Part shown: in pieces, positions 1 through 8,609 of the stretch
Numbering within the stretch: the first letter of the stretch is position 1
Layout of the letters: each line of letters opens with the position of its first letter
Source: an uncultured Hyphomicrobiales bacterium
GTDB taxonomy: Bacteria; Pseudomonadota; Alphaproteobacteria; Rhizobiales; Devosiaceae
Assembly: GCA_903842455.1 (NCBI GenBank)
Contig: CAIMLX010000254.1
Span: 1-64,000 of the forward strand
Reading direction: 5' to 3'
Length of the DNA stretch: 64,000 nt
Notes under the pieces: model-generated
The model's database searches: none
Told to the model about the DNA's origin: nothing
Seen by the model: only the letters and a program-made list of their open reading frames with translations
Translations under genes and position numbers: made by a program

Positions 1-21
1 CTGCGCAGTTTTCATCGTAGG

Positions 22-39
22 TCCCTGCTTGCGCAGGGA
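22..39. repeat. Single copy of REP-like palindrome (family A)
   Basis: A 7-bp stem (TCCCTGC / GCAGGGA) around a TTGC loop, followed by TGAC. The same 26-bp consensus recurs as inverted pairs near 9.8, 11.2 and 29.9 kb. It sits just before the first gene, so the rest of a pair may lie outside the window. Confidence 0.7.
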
Positions 40-64
40 TGACACTTTGGTGGAGGGCTAAACC

Positions 65-861
65 ATGGCGTCCCTCCTCGACATCCAGAACCTCACCCTT
101 ACTGCCGCCGGCCAACCGCTGGTGCATAACCTGTCGCTCGCGCTGAACCCCGGCGAGCGCCTCGGCCTCATCGGCGAGTCCGGCTCCGGCAAGTCGCTGA
201 CCGCCCTCGCGTCCATCGGCCTGCTCCCGCCGGCCATCACCGCCACCGGCTCGATCACGCTGGGTGGCACGCAAGTCCTCGGCGCCCCCGAACGCACGCT
301 GAACCGGCTGCGCGGCACCGTCGCCGCCACCGTGTTCCAGGAACCGCTGACCGCCCTCGATCCGCTGATGAAGATCGGCCGCCAGGTCGCCGAGCCCCTC
401 GCCCGCCGCGCCCACCGCGACGGCGCCAACATCGACCTCAACCGCGAGGTCACTGCCCTCCTCGAGGCCGTCGCCCTGCCCGATCCCGGCCGCATCATCA
501 GCGCCTATCCGCACGAAATCTCCGGCGGCCAGCGCCAGCGCGTTGCCATCGCCATGGCGCTCGCCTGCCGCCCGCAACTCCTCATCGCCGATGAGCCGAC
601 CACCGCCCTCGACGTTACCACCCAGGCCGAAATCCTGACCCTGCTCGACAGGCTGGTCCGCGAGCGCAACATGGCGCTGCTGTTCATCAGCCACGACCTG
701 CCGGTCGTCGCAAAGATCGTCGACCGCGTCGTCGTGCTGCAGCGCGGCGAGGCGGTCGAGGCCGGCCCCGTGGCCGAGATTTTCGCCGCGCCCGCACACC
801 CCTACACCCAGAGCCTCGTCGCCGCCGCCCGCCGCTTCGATGCCGCGCTGGAGGCCGCACC

Positions 862-865
<4 letters not shown>
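65..865 (+). CDS. Peptide/nickel-type ABC transporter ATP-binding protein (DppD-like)
   Basis: A cytosolic ABC ATPase of 266 residues, the usual size for one half of an Opp/Dpp-type importer. Walker A GESGSGKS is at residues 37-44, followed by the Q-loop (FQEPLTALDP), the signature ISGGQRQRV, Walker B LLIADEP and the switch His in ISHDLPVV. The C-terminal PAHPYTQSL motif is typical of oligopeptide-transporter ATPases. The start is supported by GGAGGG at 52-57. The stop overlaps the next ATPase by four bases. The permeases and binding protein are presumably to the left, outside the window. The substrate cannot be read from this subunit; members of this family also move opines, glycosides and metals. 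Confidence 0.9.
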
Positions 866-1605
<740 letters not shown>

Positions 1606-1620
1606 GCCAAGGACCACGCC

Positions 1621-2409
1621 ATGACCTACGAAGCCGAACTCGACGCCTGGAAGGTGAAGCGCCTCGCCGCCCTCAAGGCCCCCAATGGCTGGCTCAACAT
1701 CATCGGCCGCACCTGGCTCGAAGCGGGCACCGTCACCGTCGGCTCCGACCCGGACAGCGGCATCGTGCTCAGCGCCGGCCCCGCCACGCTCGGTACCCTG
1801 ACCCAGGCCGAAAACGGCGAAGTCGATTTCGTCCCGGCCGACGGCAGCCCCGCCCACCACCTCGTCCCCAACAAGCAGCACCCGCCGCATTTCCTGGTGC
1901 ACGGCCTCTATGTCGAAGTCACCACCCTCAACGGCGTCAACGCCCTGCGCGTCCGCGACACCAACTCGACCGCCCCCGACGAACTCGAGGAGCTCCGCTA
2001 CTTCCCCACCGATCCAAGCTGGCGCATCGAGGCGCAGTGGGTCCCCTACGAAGCCCCGCGCGGCGTCACGGTCAACACCACCAAGGACATCGAAACCGAC
2101 GTCGAAGTCACCCACAAGGCGGTGTTCGAAAAGGACGGCAAGACCTGGGAACTCATCGCCACCCACGGCACGCCCCAGTCCCCCCAATTCGTCATCCGCG
2201 ACCTGACAAGCCGCGACGACACCTATCCGGCGAGCCGCTTCCTCTTCGGCGAAAACGTCACCGACACCACCATCACCCTCGATTTCAACAAGGCCATCAA
2301 CCCACCCTGCGCCTTCACCGACTACGCCGTCTGCCCGCTACCGCCGGCGGAGAACGTCATGCCAATCAGGATCGAAGCGGGCGAAAAGCGGCTGTCGGTA
2401 TTGCACTGA
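1621..2409 (+). CDS. DUF1684 domain-containing protein
   Basis: A 262-residue soluble protein with no signal peptide. The C-terminal stretch containing NPPCAFTDYAVCPLPP followed by EN and an AGEKR tail is the hallmark of the DUF1684 family, whose biochemical role is not established. The start lies 15 bases after the DppF-like stop, with AAGGA just upstream, so it is probably the last gene of the transporter operon. In other genomes this family is often linked to transport or sugar genes, but that gives no specific function. The family assignment is firm; any role is unknown. Confidence 0.8.
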   Translation: MTYEAELDAWKVKRLAALKAPNGWLNIIGRTWLEAGTVTVGSDPDSGIVLSAGPATLGTLTQAENGEVDFVPADGSPAHHLVPNKQHPPHFLVHGLYVEVTTLNGVNALRVRDTNSTAPDELEELRYFPTDPSWRIEAQWVPYEAPRGVTVNTTKDIETDVEVTHKAVFEKDGKTWELIATHGTPQSPQFVIRDLTSRDDTYPASRFLFGENVTDTTITLDFNKAINPPCAFTDYAVCPLPPAENVMPIRIEAGEKRLSVLH

Positions 2410-2433
2410 GGATGGGTAGCGGTACCTGAAACC

Positions 2434-2576
2434 ACCCCTCATCCGGCTGCCGCCACCTTCTCCCACAGGGGGAGAAGGCGTTGGAGCCGCACCGCCGGTA
2501 CAGGGAGAGACGCCAAACGGTGACGGTTCGCCTTCTCCCCTTGTGGGAGAAGGTGCCCGAAGGGCGGATGAGGGGT
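2434..2576. repeat. Dispersed inverted repeat (family B), complete copy
   Basis: A 143-bp element bounded by ACCCCTCATCCG and its reverse complement CGGATGAGGGGT, with inner inverted CTTCTCCC...GGGAGAAGG blocks. It lies between convergent genes (DUF1684 and rpiR). Related copies occur at 6034, 7144 and 43509. No ORF or transposase is present. Confidence 0.75.
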
Positions 2577-2619
2577 CCGCAATCGCAGATTGCGGCAACC
2601 CCACCCCACCCGCCGGTAG

Positions 2620-3555
2620 CTACTCCCGCACCCCCCGCCCCCGCATCAGCACCGTCGGATCCGTGCTCGGCGTCGGGATCGCCACCCCGATGCTCGCCAC
2701 CGTGTACCGCACCCGCCGCAACGCCTCTCGCCCCCGCGCCCCGAGCCGCTCCGCCACGCCGGTGGCAATCGTGTCGATCACCGCCATGTGGGCGTAGCGC
2801 GACGGCGTCGGCACCAGCACGTTGTCGTCCTCGGCGATCACCATCGGTACGACGATCGCCGCCGCCTCGGCTAGCGGCGTCCCCGGCCGCGTCAGCGCCA
2901 CCGTCACCGCCCCGAACGAGCCGGCGATCTGCACCGCCTCGACAATCGCCCGCGAGCGGCCGCTGTTCGATATCGCCAGCACCGCATCGCCCGGCTGCAG
3001 CACCGCCGCCGACATCCGCGCCTGATGCCCATCGACATAGGCCGATACCGGCACCCCGAGCCGGAACAGCCGCAGCTTGGCGTCCTCGACCAGCGACGCG
3101 GACCCGCCGCCCATGCCGTAAATGTCGATCCGCCGCGCCCCGGCCAGCGCCTCGATCGCCGCCCCGAGCGCCGCCGTGTCGAGCTGGTCGAGCGCCGCCC
3201 GCACCGCGTTCGCCGCACGCATCATCACCGATTGCGCCAGCTGCCCGATATCGTCCGAAAACACCCGGTCGGTCTTTAGATAGGCCGCCGCCACCGTCAG
3301 CGTCGTCGCCAGCCGGATCTTGAAGTCGGCGAAAGACGAGCACCCCACCGACCGGCAGAACCGCGTCACCGACGGCTGGCTCACCCCGGCCCGGCCGGCG
3401 AGTTCCGCGATGGTCAGCCGCGTCGCCGCCTCGAAATCCGCCGCCACCGCCGCCGCCACCTGCCGCTCGGCCGGCGACAGCCGGGCTTCCACCCGCTGAA
3501 TGCGCGACACCAGGTCGATCGGCGCGTCCTCCACCTGCCTCTTCCGTCCAGCCAC
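2620..3555 (-). CDS. MurR/RpiR family transcriptional regulator
   Basis: A 311-residue regulator with an N-terminal RpiR helix-turn-helix (recognition segment AGRAGVSQPSVTRFCRSVGC, about residues 50-70) and a C-terminal SIS domain (IYGMGGGSASL, AISNSGRS) that usually senses a phosphosugar. The reading frame stays open upstream to 3615. I chose the GTG at 3553-3555 because GGAGGT lies six bases before it and because a perfect palindromic operator (3576-3598) would otherwise fall inside the coding region. It diverges from the VOC/SDR/Gfo-Idh set starting at 3698 and probably controls both directions. Confidence 0.88.
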   Translation of the reverse strand: MAGRKRQVEDAPIDLVSRIQRVEARLSPAERQVAAAVAADFEAATRLTIAELAGRAGVSQPSVTRFCRSVGCSSFADFKIRLATTLTVAAAYLKTDRVFSDDIGQLAQSVMMRAANAVRAALDQLDTAALGAAIEALAGARRIDIYGMGGGSASLVEDAKLRLFRLGVPVSAYVDGHQARMSAAVLQPGDAVLAISNSGRSRAIVEAVQIAGSFGAVTVALTRPGTPLAEAAAIVVPMVIAEDDNVLVPTPSRYAHMAVIDTIATGVAERLGARGREALRRVRYTVASIGVAIPTPSTDPTVLMRGRGVRE

Positions 3556-3575
3556 AGGAACACCTCCGACGCAAA

Positions 3576-3598
3576 ATCCTGTAATTGGATTACAGGAT
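3576..3598. promoter_or_regulatory. Perfect palindrome, predicted RpiR operator
   Basis: Two 10-base arms ATCCTGTAAT and ATTACAGGAT flank TGG. The core TGTAA-N5-TTACA (3580-3594) fits operators reported for RpiR-family proteins. It lies 21 bases upstream of the chosen GTG start of the RpiR gene, consistent with autoregulation. Confidence 0.7.
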
Positions 3599-3654
3599 AT
3601 CCGCCCTTTGTCCACGCTTTCGCCAAGGAATGCCGCTTGCAGGCCGCGCAGTTC

Positions 3655-3669
3655 TGTAACATGATTTCA
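3655..3669. promoter_or_regulatory. Second RpiR-type site before the divergent operon
   Basis: TGTAA-N5-TTTCA has the same geometry as the perfect site 75 bp away. It ends 28 bases before the ATG of the VOC gene, a good place to block transcription of the plus-strand operon. Confidence 0.5.
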
Positions 3670-3697
3670 CTCGCTGGGGCGCAGCGGACGACGGGGA

Positions 3698-4057
3698 ATG
3701 GCCATGGCCACGTTCGAATTCGATCATGTCGGCATCACCACCACAGTGAAGCAGCCGGCCGAGGATTGGGTCGAGGCGAGCCGCATCTGGGTCACCAATC
3801 CGCGCCATCACCCCGAGCATATCGAGTTCCTGCGCTACGAGCCCGACAGCACCGTCCCGGCCGCCGTCCGCGACAACCCGCACGTCGCCTACCGCGTCGA
3901 CGACCTCGCGCCGCACCTCGCGGCCGAGGGGGTAGAAATCCTGATCCCGCCTTTCATCGTCGGCGATTTCCTCGAAGTCGTCTTCGTGCGCAAGCACGGC
4001 ATGATCTTCGAATATATGCGCTACCTGAAGGACGGCTGGTTCGGAGCGCCGCAATGA
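3698..4057 (+). CDS. VOC (glyoxalase/bleomycin-resistance fold) family protein
   Basis: A small 119-residue protein with a single VOC module: an opening FEFDHVGITT with the first metal-ligand His, a central VAYRVDDL strand, and an ending VVFVRKHGMIFEYMRY with a ligand-type Glu. Such proteins act on small carbonyl or sugar-derived substrates as isomerases, lyases or dioxygenases; the reaction cannot be named here. An ATG at 3704 is an alternative start. The stop overlaps the next gene by four bases (ATGA), so it is the first gene of the RpiR-controlled operon. Confidence 0.8.
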   Translation: MAMATFEFDHVGITTTVKQPAEDWVEASRIWVTNPRHHPEHIEFLRYEPDSTVPAAVRDNPHVAYRVDDLAPHLAAEGVEILIPPFIVGDFLEVVFVRKHGMIFEYMRYLKDGWFGAPQ

Positions 4058-5229
4058 CCTACCGCGCCATCTACACCTACGCCTGGGACCTCGCCGAAAC
4101 CGGCGTCCCCGCCGCCGTCACCGAGTTCCACGCCCTCCATCTCAACACCGTCACCATCGCCGGCAGCTATCACGCCGGCAAGTTCCTCCGCCCGCACGGC
4201 CAGCACGGTAAGGTGGCGATGCTGGAAGACGGCACCGTCTATTTCCACGCCGACCCCGCCCGCTACGGCGCGATAAAGCCGGTCGCCAACTCGATCCTCA
4301 GCGAAACCGACGTCCTCCGCGAGCTCACCGCCCGCACCGATATCGCCACGAACGTCTGGCTCGTGCTGCTCCACAACACCACGCTCGGCACCGCCCACCC
4401 GGATAGCGTCGTCCGCAACGCCTTCGGCGACCCCTACTACTACAATCTCTGCCCCTCGGCCCCCGAAGCCCGCGCCTACGCCGTCGGCCTCGCTCGCGAC
4501 GTCACCGAATCCTATCAAGTCTCCGGCCTGTCGCTCGAAGCCCCTGGCTTCACCCCCTATGCCCACGGCTACCACCACGAGTTCGCGCTCAATCGCTCGA
4601 ACCGCTGGCTCGACAGCCTGCTCGGCCTCTGCTTCTGCGATCACTGCGTCGCCGCCGCGCAAGCCCAGGGCATCGACGCCCGCCGCCTCAAGGCCCAGGT
4701 CGCCGCCGACATCACCGCCTATCTCGACAGCGACGTCGATTTCCCCGACGACATGGCTGAGGCCTTCTGGACCGCCGACCTCCGCGCCGACGCCGAGCTT
4801 TCCCGCTACCTCGATTTCCGCTCCGCCACCGTCACCTCGCTGGTCGCCGAAATCCGCGCCGCCGTCCGCCCCGAAGTCACCATCGCCGTCATCCCGTCGG
4901 TCGCCCGCCCCACCGGCGGCGCCTGGTACGAGGGCACCGACCTGCGGGCCCTCGCCCAAACCACCGGCATCATCGAGGCCTGCTTTTACGAGCCGTCAAG
5001 CGCCCGCGTCGCCGCCGACCTCTTCGACCTCAAGCGCCGCCTGCGCGGCACCGGACGCTTGCGCGGCATCCTCCGCCCGGCCCACCCCGACCTGTCGTCG
5101 AAGCCGGATTTTCTCGCCGCAGTCGAGTTGCTGAAAGCCGGTGGCGTCACCGAGCTGGCCTTCTATAACTGGGGCCATCTGCGCCGACGCAACCTCGCCT
5201 GGATCGGCGATGCACTAAGGGATTTCTAG
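4054..5229 (+). CDS. Uncharacterised TIM-barrel-like protein (possible glycosidase)
   Basis: A 391-residue cytosolic protein that I do not recognise as a named family. Visible features are an opening YTYAWDLAE, a conserved-looking WLVLLHNTTLG, a NAFGDPYYYNLCPSAPEA block, an acidic SLEAPGF segment, a cysteine cluster CFCDHC near residue 195, and a C-terminal YNWGHLRR. Alternating hydrophobic strand segments ending in D/E/N suggest a (beta/alpha)8 barrel of the glycoside-hydrolase-like type, which is inference only. The start is the ATG in the ATGA overlap with the VOC gene; the frame is open further upstream, but that part is a shadow of the VOC gene. SDR and Gfo/Idh neighbours suggest a sugar or cyclitol substrate. 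Confidence 0.7.
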   Translation: MTYRAIYTYAWDLAETGVPAAVTEFHALHLNTVTIAGSYHAGKFLRPHGQHGKVAMLEDGTVYFHADPARYGAIKPVANSILSETDVLRELTARTDIATNVWLVLLHNTTLGTAHPDSVVRNAFGDPYYYNLCPSAPEARAYAVGLARDVTESYQVSGLSLEAPGFTPYAHGYHHEFALNRSNRWLDSLLGLCFCDHCVAAAQAQGIDARRLKAQVAADITAYLDSDVDFPDDMAEAFWTADLRADAELSRYLDFRSATVTSLVAEIRAAVRPEVTIAVIPSVARPTGGAWYEGTDLRALAQTTGIIEACFYEPSSARVAADLFDLKRRLRGTGRLRGILRPAHPDLSSKPDFLAAVELLKAGGVTELAFYNWGHLRRRNLAWIGDALRDF

Positions 5230-5231
5230 CA

Positions 5232-6011
5232 ATGACCGGACAGTTTTCGGGCAAGACCATCGCCATCACCGGCGCCGCCGGCGGCATCGGCCAGTGGCTC
5301 TGCCGCTTCTTCGGCAACGAGGGCGCCACCATCGCCGCGCTCGATATGAGCGAGAAGGTCAACGGCCTCGTCGACACCCTCGGCAAGGACGGCATCAAGG
5401 TGCTCCCGGCCGTCCTCGATATCGGCGACCCCGAGGCGGTGAAGGCCGCCTTCGCCGGCTTCGGCGACGTGCATATCCTCATCAACAATGCCGGCATCTC
5501 GCACAATCCGGTCATGGCCCGCACTACGCCGCAGGGCTGGGCCGACGACGTCAACGCCAACCTCAACGGCGCCTATAACTGCGCCCACGCCGTCCTCCCC
5601 GGCATGGTCGAGCGCCGCGCCGGCAACATCGTCATGGTCGGCTCCGTCAACGGCCTCCATTCGCTCGGCGATGCCGCCTACAGCGCCGGCAAGGCGGCGA
5701 TGATCTCGCTCACCAAGGCCATCGCCATGGAATATGGCCGCTACAACATCCGCTGCAACATCGTGCTCCCCGGCACCGTGCGCACTCCCATCTGGGACGA
5801 GCGCAAAGCCAAGGACCCCAATGTGCTGAAAACCCTCGAGCGCTGGTATCCGCTCGGCCGCATCGTCGAGCCCGACGAAGTCGCCCGCGTCATCAGCTTC
5901 CTCGCCTCAGATCTCGCCAGCGCCGTCACGGGCGCCGCCATCCCGGTCGATTGCGGCCTCATGGCCGGCAACATCGTCATGACCCGCGAACTGACCGTCG
6001 AGGATTTCTAG
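5232..6011 (+). CDS. SDR family NAD(P)-dependent oxidoreductase
   Basis: A 259-residue classical short-chain dehydrogenase. The nucleotide-binding TGAAGGIG is near residues 14-21, NNAGIS near 87, the catalytic Ser in MVGSVNG, and the YSAGK pair near 152. After the active site come LPGTVRTP and a C-terminal PVDCGLMAG, matching the usual xDGG region but with Cys for Asp-Gly. It starts three bases after the previous stop. It probably oxidises a hydroxyl group of a sugar or polyol intermediate in the same pathway; the exact substrate is unknown. Confidence 0.9.
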   Translation: MTGQFSGKTIAITGAAGGIGQWLCRFFGNEGATIAALDMSEKVNGLVDTLGKDGIKVLPAVLDIGDPEAVKAAFAGFGDVHILINNAGISHNPVMARTTPQGWADDVNANLNGAYNCAHAVLPGMVERRAGNIVMVGSVNGLHSLGDAAYSAGKAAMISLTKAIAMEYGRYNIRCNIVLPGTVRTPIWDERKAKDPNVLKTLERWYPLGRIVEPDEVARVISFLASDLASAVTGAAIPVDCGLMAGNIVMTRELTVEDF

Positions 6012-6033
6012 CCCCAACCTCGCCACGGCAAGT

Positions 6034-6080
6034 CCTTCTCCCGCTTGCGGGGGAAGGTGCCCGGCAGGGCGGAAGGGGGG
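6034..6080. repeat. Family B repeat, half copy
   Basis: CCTTCTCCCGCTTGCGGGGGAAGG hairpin followed by TGCCCGGCAGGGCGGAAGGGGGG. This is the right half of the dispersed element. It lies in the 110-base gap between the SDR and Gfo/Idh genes and may act as an mRNA hairpin. Confidence 0.65.
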
Positions 6081-6121
6081 AGCAACAAGCCCGACGCAAC
6101 TGAAACACCCAGGGGGAGCAC

Positions 6122-7123
6122 ATGGACAAACTGCGCATCGGCATCATCGGGCTCGGCTGGTTCGGCGAAATCCACGCCGACACCATCAAGGGCATCCCCA
6201 ACCTCGAACTGGCGGCGCTCTGCACCCGCACCGAGGACCGCCTCACCGCGCTGGGCGAAAAGTTCGGCGTCAAGAAGCTCTACCGCGACTATCACGACAT
6301 GCTCGCCGACCCGGAGATCGACGCGGTCTCCATCTGCACCATGTGGGACCAGCACACCGAGCCCGCCATCGCCGCGCTGAAAGCCGGCAAGCACGTCTTC
6401 CTCGAAAAGCCCATTGCCTCCACGGTGGAGGATGCGCGCAAGATCGTCGAGGCGGCGAAAGGCGCGAAGGGCATCCTGTTCATCGGCCACATCGTCCGCT
6501 TCAACCCGCGCTACCGCATGGCCAAGGAGGCGATCGACGCCGGCCGCATCGGCAGGATCGTGGCGCTCAGTTCGCGCCGCAACATCCCCGCCGCCTGGAC
6601 TCCGACCATCCTCCAGAAGATCGGCCCCATCGTCGGCGACGCCATCCACGACACCGACATCATGCTCTGGTTCACCGGGTCGAAGATCGTCTCGGCCTAT
6701 GCCCAGACCGTCGATATCCGCGGCCTGAAATACCCCGACATCGGCCAGACCATGTTCCGCTTCGCCTCGGGCGCCACCGCCACCCTCGAAACGGTGTGGA
6801 GCATGCCCGACAAGACCCCGTTCGACATCGACGAGCGCATGTCGATCATCGGCACCGAAGGCATCATCCACGTCCAGGACACCTTCCCCAACCTCGGCAT
6901 CGTCGGCACCGACAAGCTCCACAGCCCCGACACCACCTACTGGCCAATGTTCGAAGGCGTCCGCGGCGGCGCCCTGCGGGACGAGTTCACCTACTTCACG
7001 GGGTGTGCGCTACGCGGCGAAGTGCCGACGATCGGGCGGCCGGACGACGCCGTAGCTGCGCTCGAGGCAACGCTAGCGGCGGAAGAATCGGCACGGACGG
7101 GTAACGTCATAAAGATCGGCTGA
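6122..7123 (+). CDS. Gfo/Idh/MocA family oxidoreductase
   Basis: A 333-residue NAD(P)-dependent oxidoreductase. An N-terminal Rossmann fold carries GIIGLGWFGEIHA at about residues 6-18, and the EKP motif is in HVFLEKPIAS near residue 97. The C-terminal alpha/beta domain contains DAIHDTDIMLWF with the family's D-x3-H-type active-site residues. GGGGGAG lies just before the ATG. It closes the operon that begins at 3698. The family includes inositol and glucose dehydrogenases and keto-inosose enzymes, which fits an RpiR-regulated sugar or cyclitol pathway. Confidence 0.9.
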   Translation: MDKLRIGIIGLGWFGEIHADTIKGIPNLELAALCTRTEDRLTALGEKFGVKKLYRDYHDMLADPEIDAVSICTMWDQHTEPAIAALKAGKHVFLEKPIASTVEDARKIVEAAKGAKGILFIGHIVRFNPRYRMAKEAIDAGRIGRIVALSSRRNIPAAWTPTILQKIGPIVGDAIHDTDIMLWFTGSKIVSAYAQTVDIRGLKYPDIGQTMFRFASGATATLETVWSMPDKTPFDIDERMSIIGTEGIIHVQDTFPNLGIVGTDKLHSPDTTYWPMFEGVRGGALRDEFTYFTGCALRGEVPTIGRPDDAVAALEATLAAEESARTGNVIKIG

Positions 7124-7143
7124 CCGAGGCAGCAGAGCGCGCT

Positions 7144-7277
7144 GCTCCCCCCTCCACCGCCTTCGGCGGTTCCCCTCCCCCGCAAGCGGGAGAGGATGGG
7201 CTTTCAGTCTTCGTAGCAGCCAACGAGTCTCCTTCTCCCGCTTGCGGGGGAAGGTGCCCGGCAGGGCGGAAGGGGGG
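7144..7277. repeat. Family B repeat, complete variant copy
   Basis: Starts CTCCCCCCTCC and ends GGAAGGGGGG, with inner hairpins CCGCCTTCGGCGG, CCCCGCAAGCGGG and CTCCCGCTTGCGGGGG. It fills the space between convergent genes (Gfo/Idh and amidohydrolase) and could serve as a bidirectional transcription barrier. Confidence 0.7.
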
Positions 7278-7310
7278 CGCAACAAGCTCCGCCCCGTGGA
7301 CTCCCCGCCC

Positions 7311-8522
7311 TCAATGATCGTGGTGGTGATGATCCCCATGCCCATAATGCCCGAGGATCGACCATTCCTCGAACGGCCGGCGGCTGACTTCCATCTCCTT
7401 GCCGCCGAGGAACACCATCTCCGGCTGCAGCAGCTTCGTCCCCTGCCGCTTCTGGCCCACGACGTCCTGGAACACGAAGTCCGACTGCACCTCGCGCAGC
7501 ACCGCGATATCCGCCGGCGCCCCGACCCCGAGATGCCCGAGTTCCGGCTTGCGGATGGCGAGCGCCGGCCGGCTCGTCGACATGCCGATCACCTCGGCCA
7601 GCGTCAGCCCGGTGTTGTAGAGCTTGCTCATCACATGCAGCAGGTCGAACCCCGGCCCCTCGACCGCGATCACGTGCACGTCCGATGAGATCAGGTCCGG
7701 CTTGAACCCTGCCGTCAGCGCCGTCTCCGCCGTCTCGTAGCCGAACGCGCCCATGCCGTGCGCGATGTCGAACAGCACGCCGCGCTCGCGCGCCGCGATG
7801 ATCTGCGGCAGGATCTTGCCATCCTCGCCGATCGCCGAGTTCGGCTCCGGCCGGTAGCAGTGGGTCAGGATGTCGCCCGGCCGCAGCATGTCCAGCACGT
7901 CGCCATAGCTCGGCGGCGGATGGCCGATATGCGTCATCAGCGGCAGGTCGACCGCGTTGGCGGCCTCGAGCGCCAGTTCCAGCGCCCCGAGCCCGAGATC
8001 ACCAGTGACGATGCCGCCGATGCGCACCTTCACCCCGATGATCCGGTCGCGGTTCTCCTCCACCGTCCGCACGCAGCGATGCACCGGCAGCATGTTCCGA
8101 TGCGTCGCCTCGCCCACCGACACGTCCTTGTCGAAGCCGAAAATGCCGGGGAACGAGATGTTGAGGAACGCAAAAATCCGGTACGGCGAGTGCGCCATCA
8201 CGTAGTCGCGGAACCCGTCATAGTTCCCGGCGCCGGCGCTGCCCGCATCGATCAGCGTCGTGCAGGCCGAGCGCCGCGCGATGAAGCCTGGGTCGACGCT
8301 CAGCGACGTTGCCTTGTGGTAGACATGGGTGTGGATGTCGATCAGCCCCGGCGCCACCACCAGGCCCTTGGCGTCGCGCACCTTGGCGGCCGACCCGGCC
8401 AGCCCCGGCCCCACCGCGGCGATCTTGCCGCCCTTGATCGCCACATCGTTGATGCCGTCGATGCCGTTGCGCTCGTCGATCACCCGGCCGCCCGTCAGCA
8501 CGAGATCGTAGGTCGCCGTCAT
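7311..8522 (-). CDS. Amidohydrolase/deacetylase family metallohydrolase
   Basis: A 403-residue amidohydrolase-superfamily enzyme. The first metal ligands are H64 and H66 in DIHTH. A likely bridging Lys is in GVKVRIGG, further His ligands in MTHIGHPPP and ILTHCYRP, and the Asp in SSDVH. This pattern fits the deacetylase subgroup that includes Agrobacterium Atu3266, an esterase/deacetylase on N-acyl or acyloxy acids. The start was placed at the ATG at 8522 because AGGAG lies seven bases before it; an ATG 15 bases upstream is less suitable. The last 13 residues are a His/Asp-rich tail. It is the last gene of the minus-strand transporter operon. Confidence 0.87.
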   Translation of the reverse strand: MTATYDLVLTGGRVIDERNGIDGINDVAIKGGKIAAVGPGLAGSAAKVRDAKGLVVAPGLIDIHTHVYHKATSLSVDPGFIARRSACTTLIDAGSAGAGNYDGFRDYVMAHSPYRIFAFLNISFPGIFGFDKDVSVGEATHRNMLPVHRCVRTVEENRDRIIGVKVRIGGIVTGDLGLGALELALEAANAVDLPLMTHIGHPPPSYGDVLDMLRPGDILTHCYRPEPNSAIGEDGKILPQIIAARERGVLFDIAHGMGAFGYETAETALTAGFKPDLISSDVHVIAVEGPGFDLLHVMSKLYNTGLTLAEVIGMSTSRPALAIRKPELGHLGVGAPADIAVLREVQSDFVFQDVVGQKRQGTKLLQPEMVFLGGKEMEVSRRPFEEWSILGHYGHGDHHHHDH

Positions 8523-8609
8523 CTGAAATCTCCTCAAAACAGGTATGCCGCCGCCGTCGCAGCGGGCCTTCCGGCCCGCCGCCGCACCCGGCTGTCCTCG
8601 GGATCTGGC

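Noticed and set aside
3637-4053. Upstream extension of the 4054-5229 gene
   Set aside because: It overlaps the VOC gene in another frame and reads as Arg/His/Pro-rich shadow; the ATG in the ATGA overlap is the natural start.
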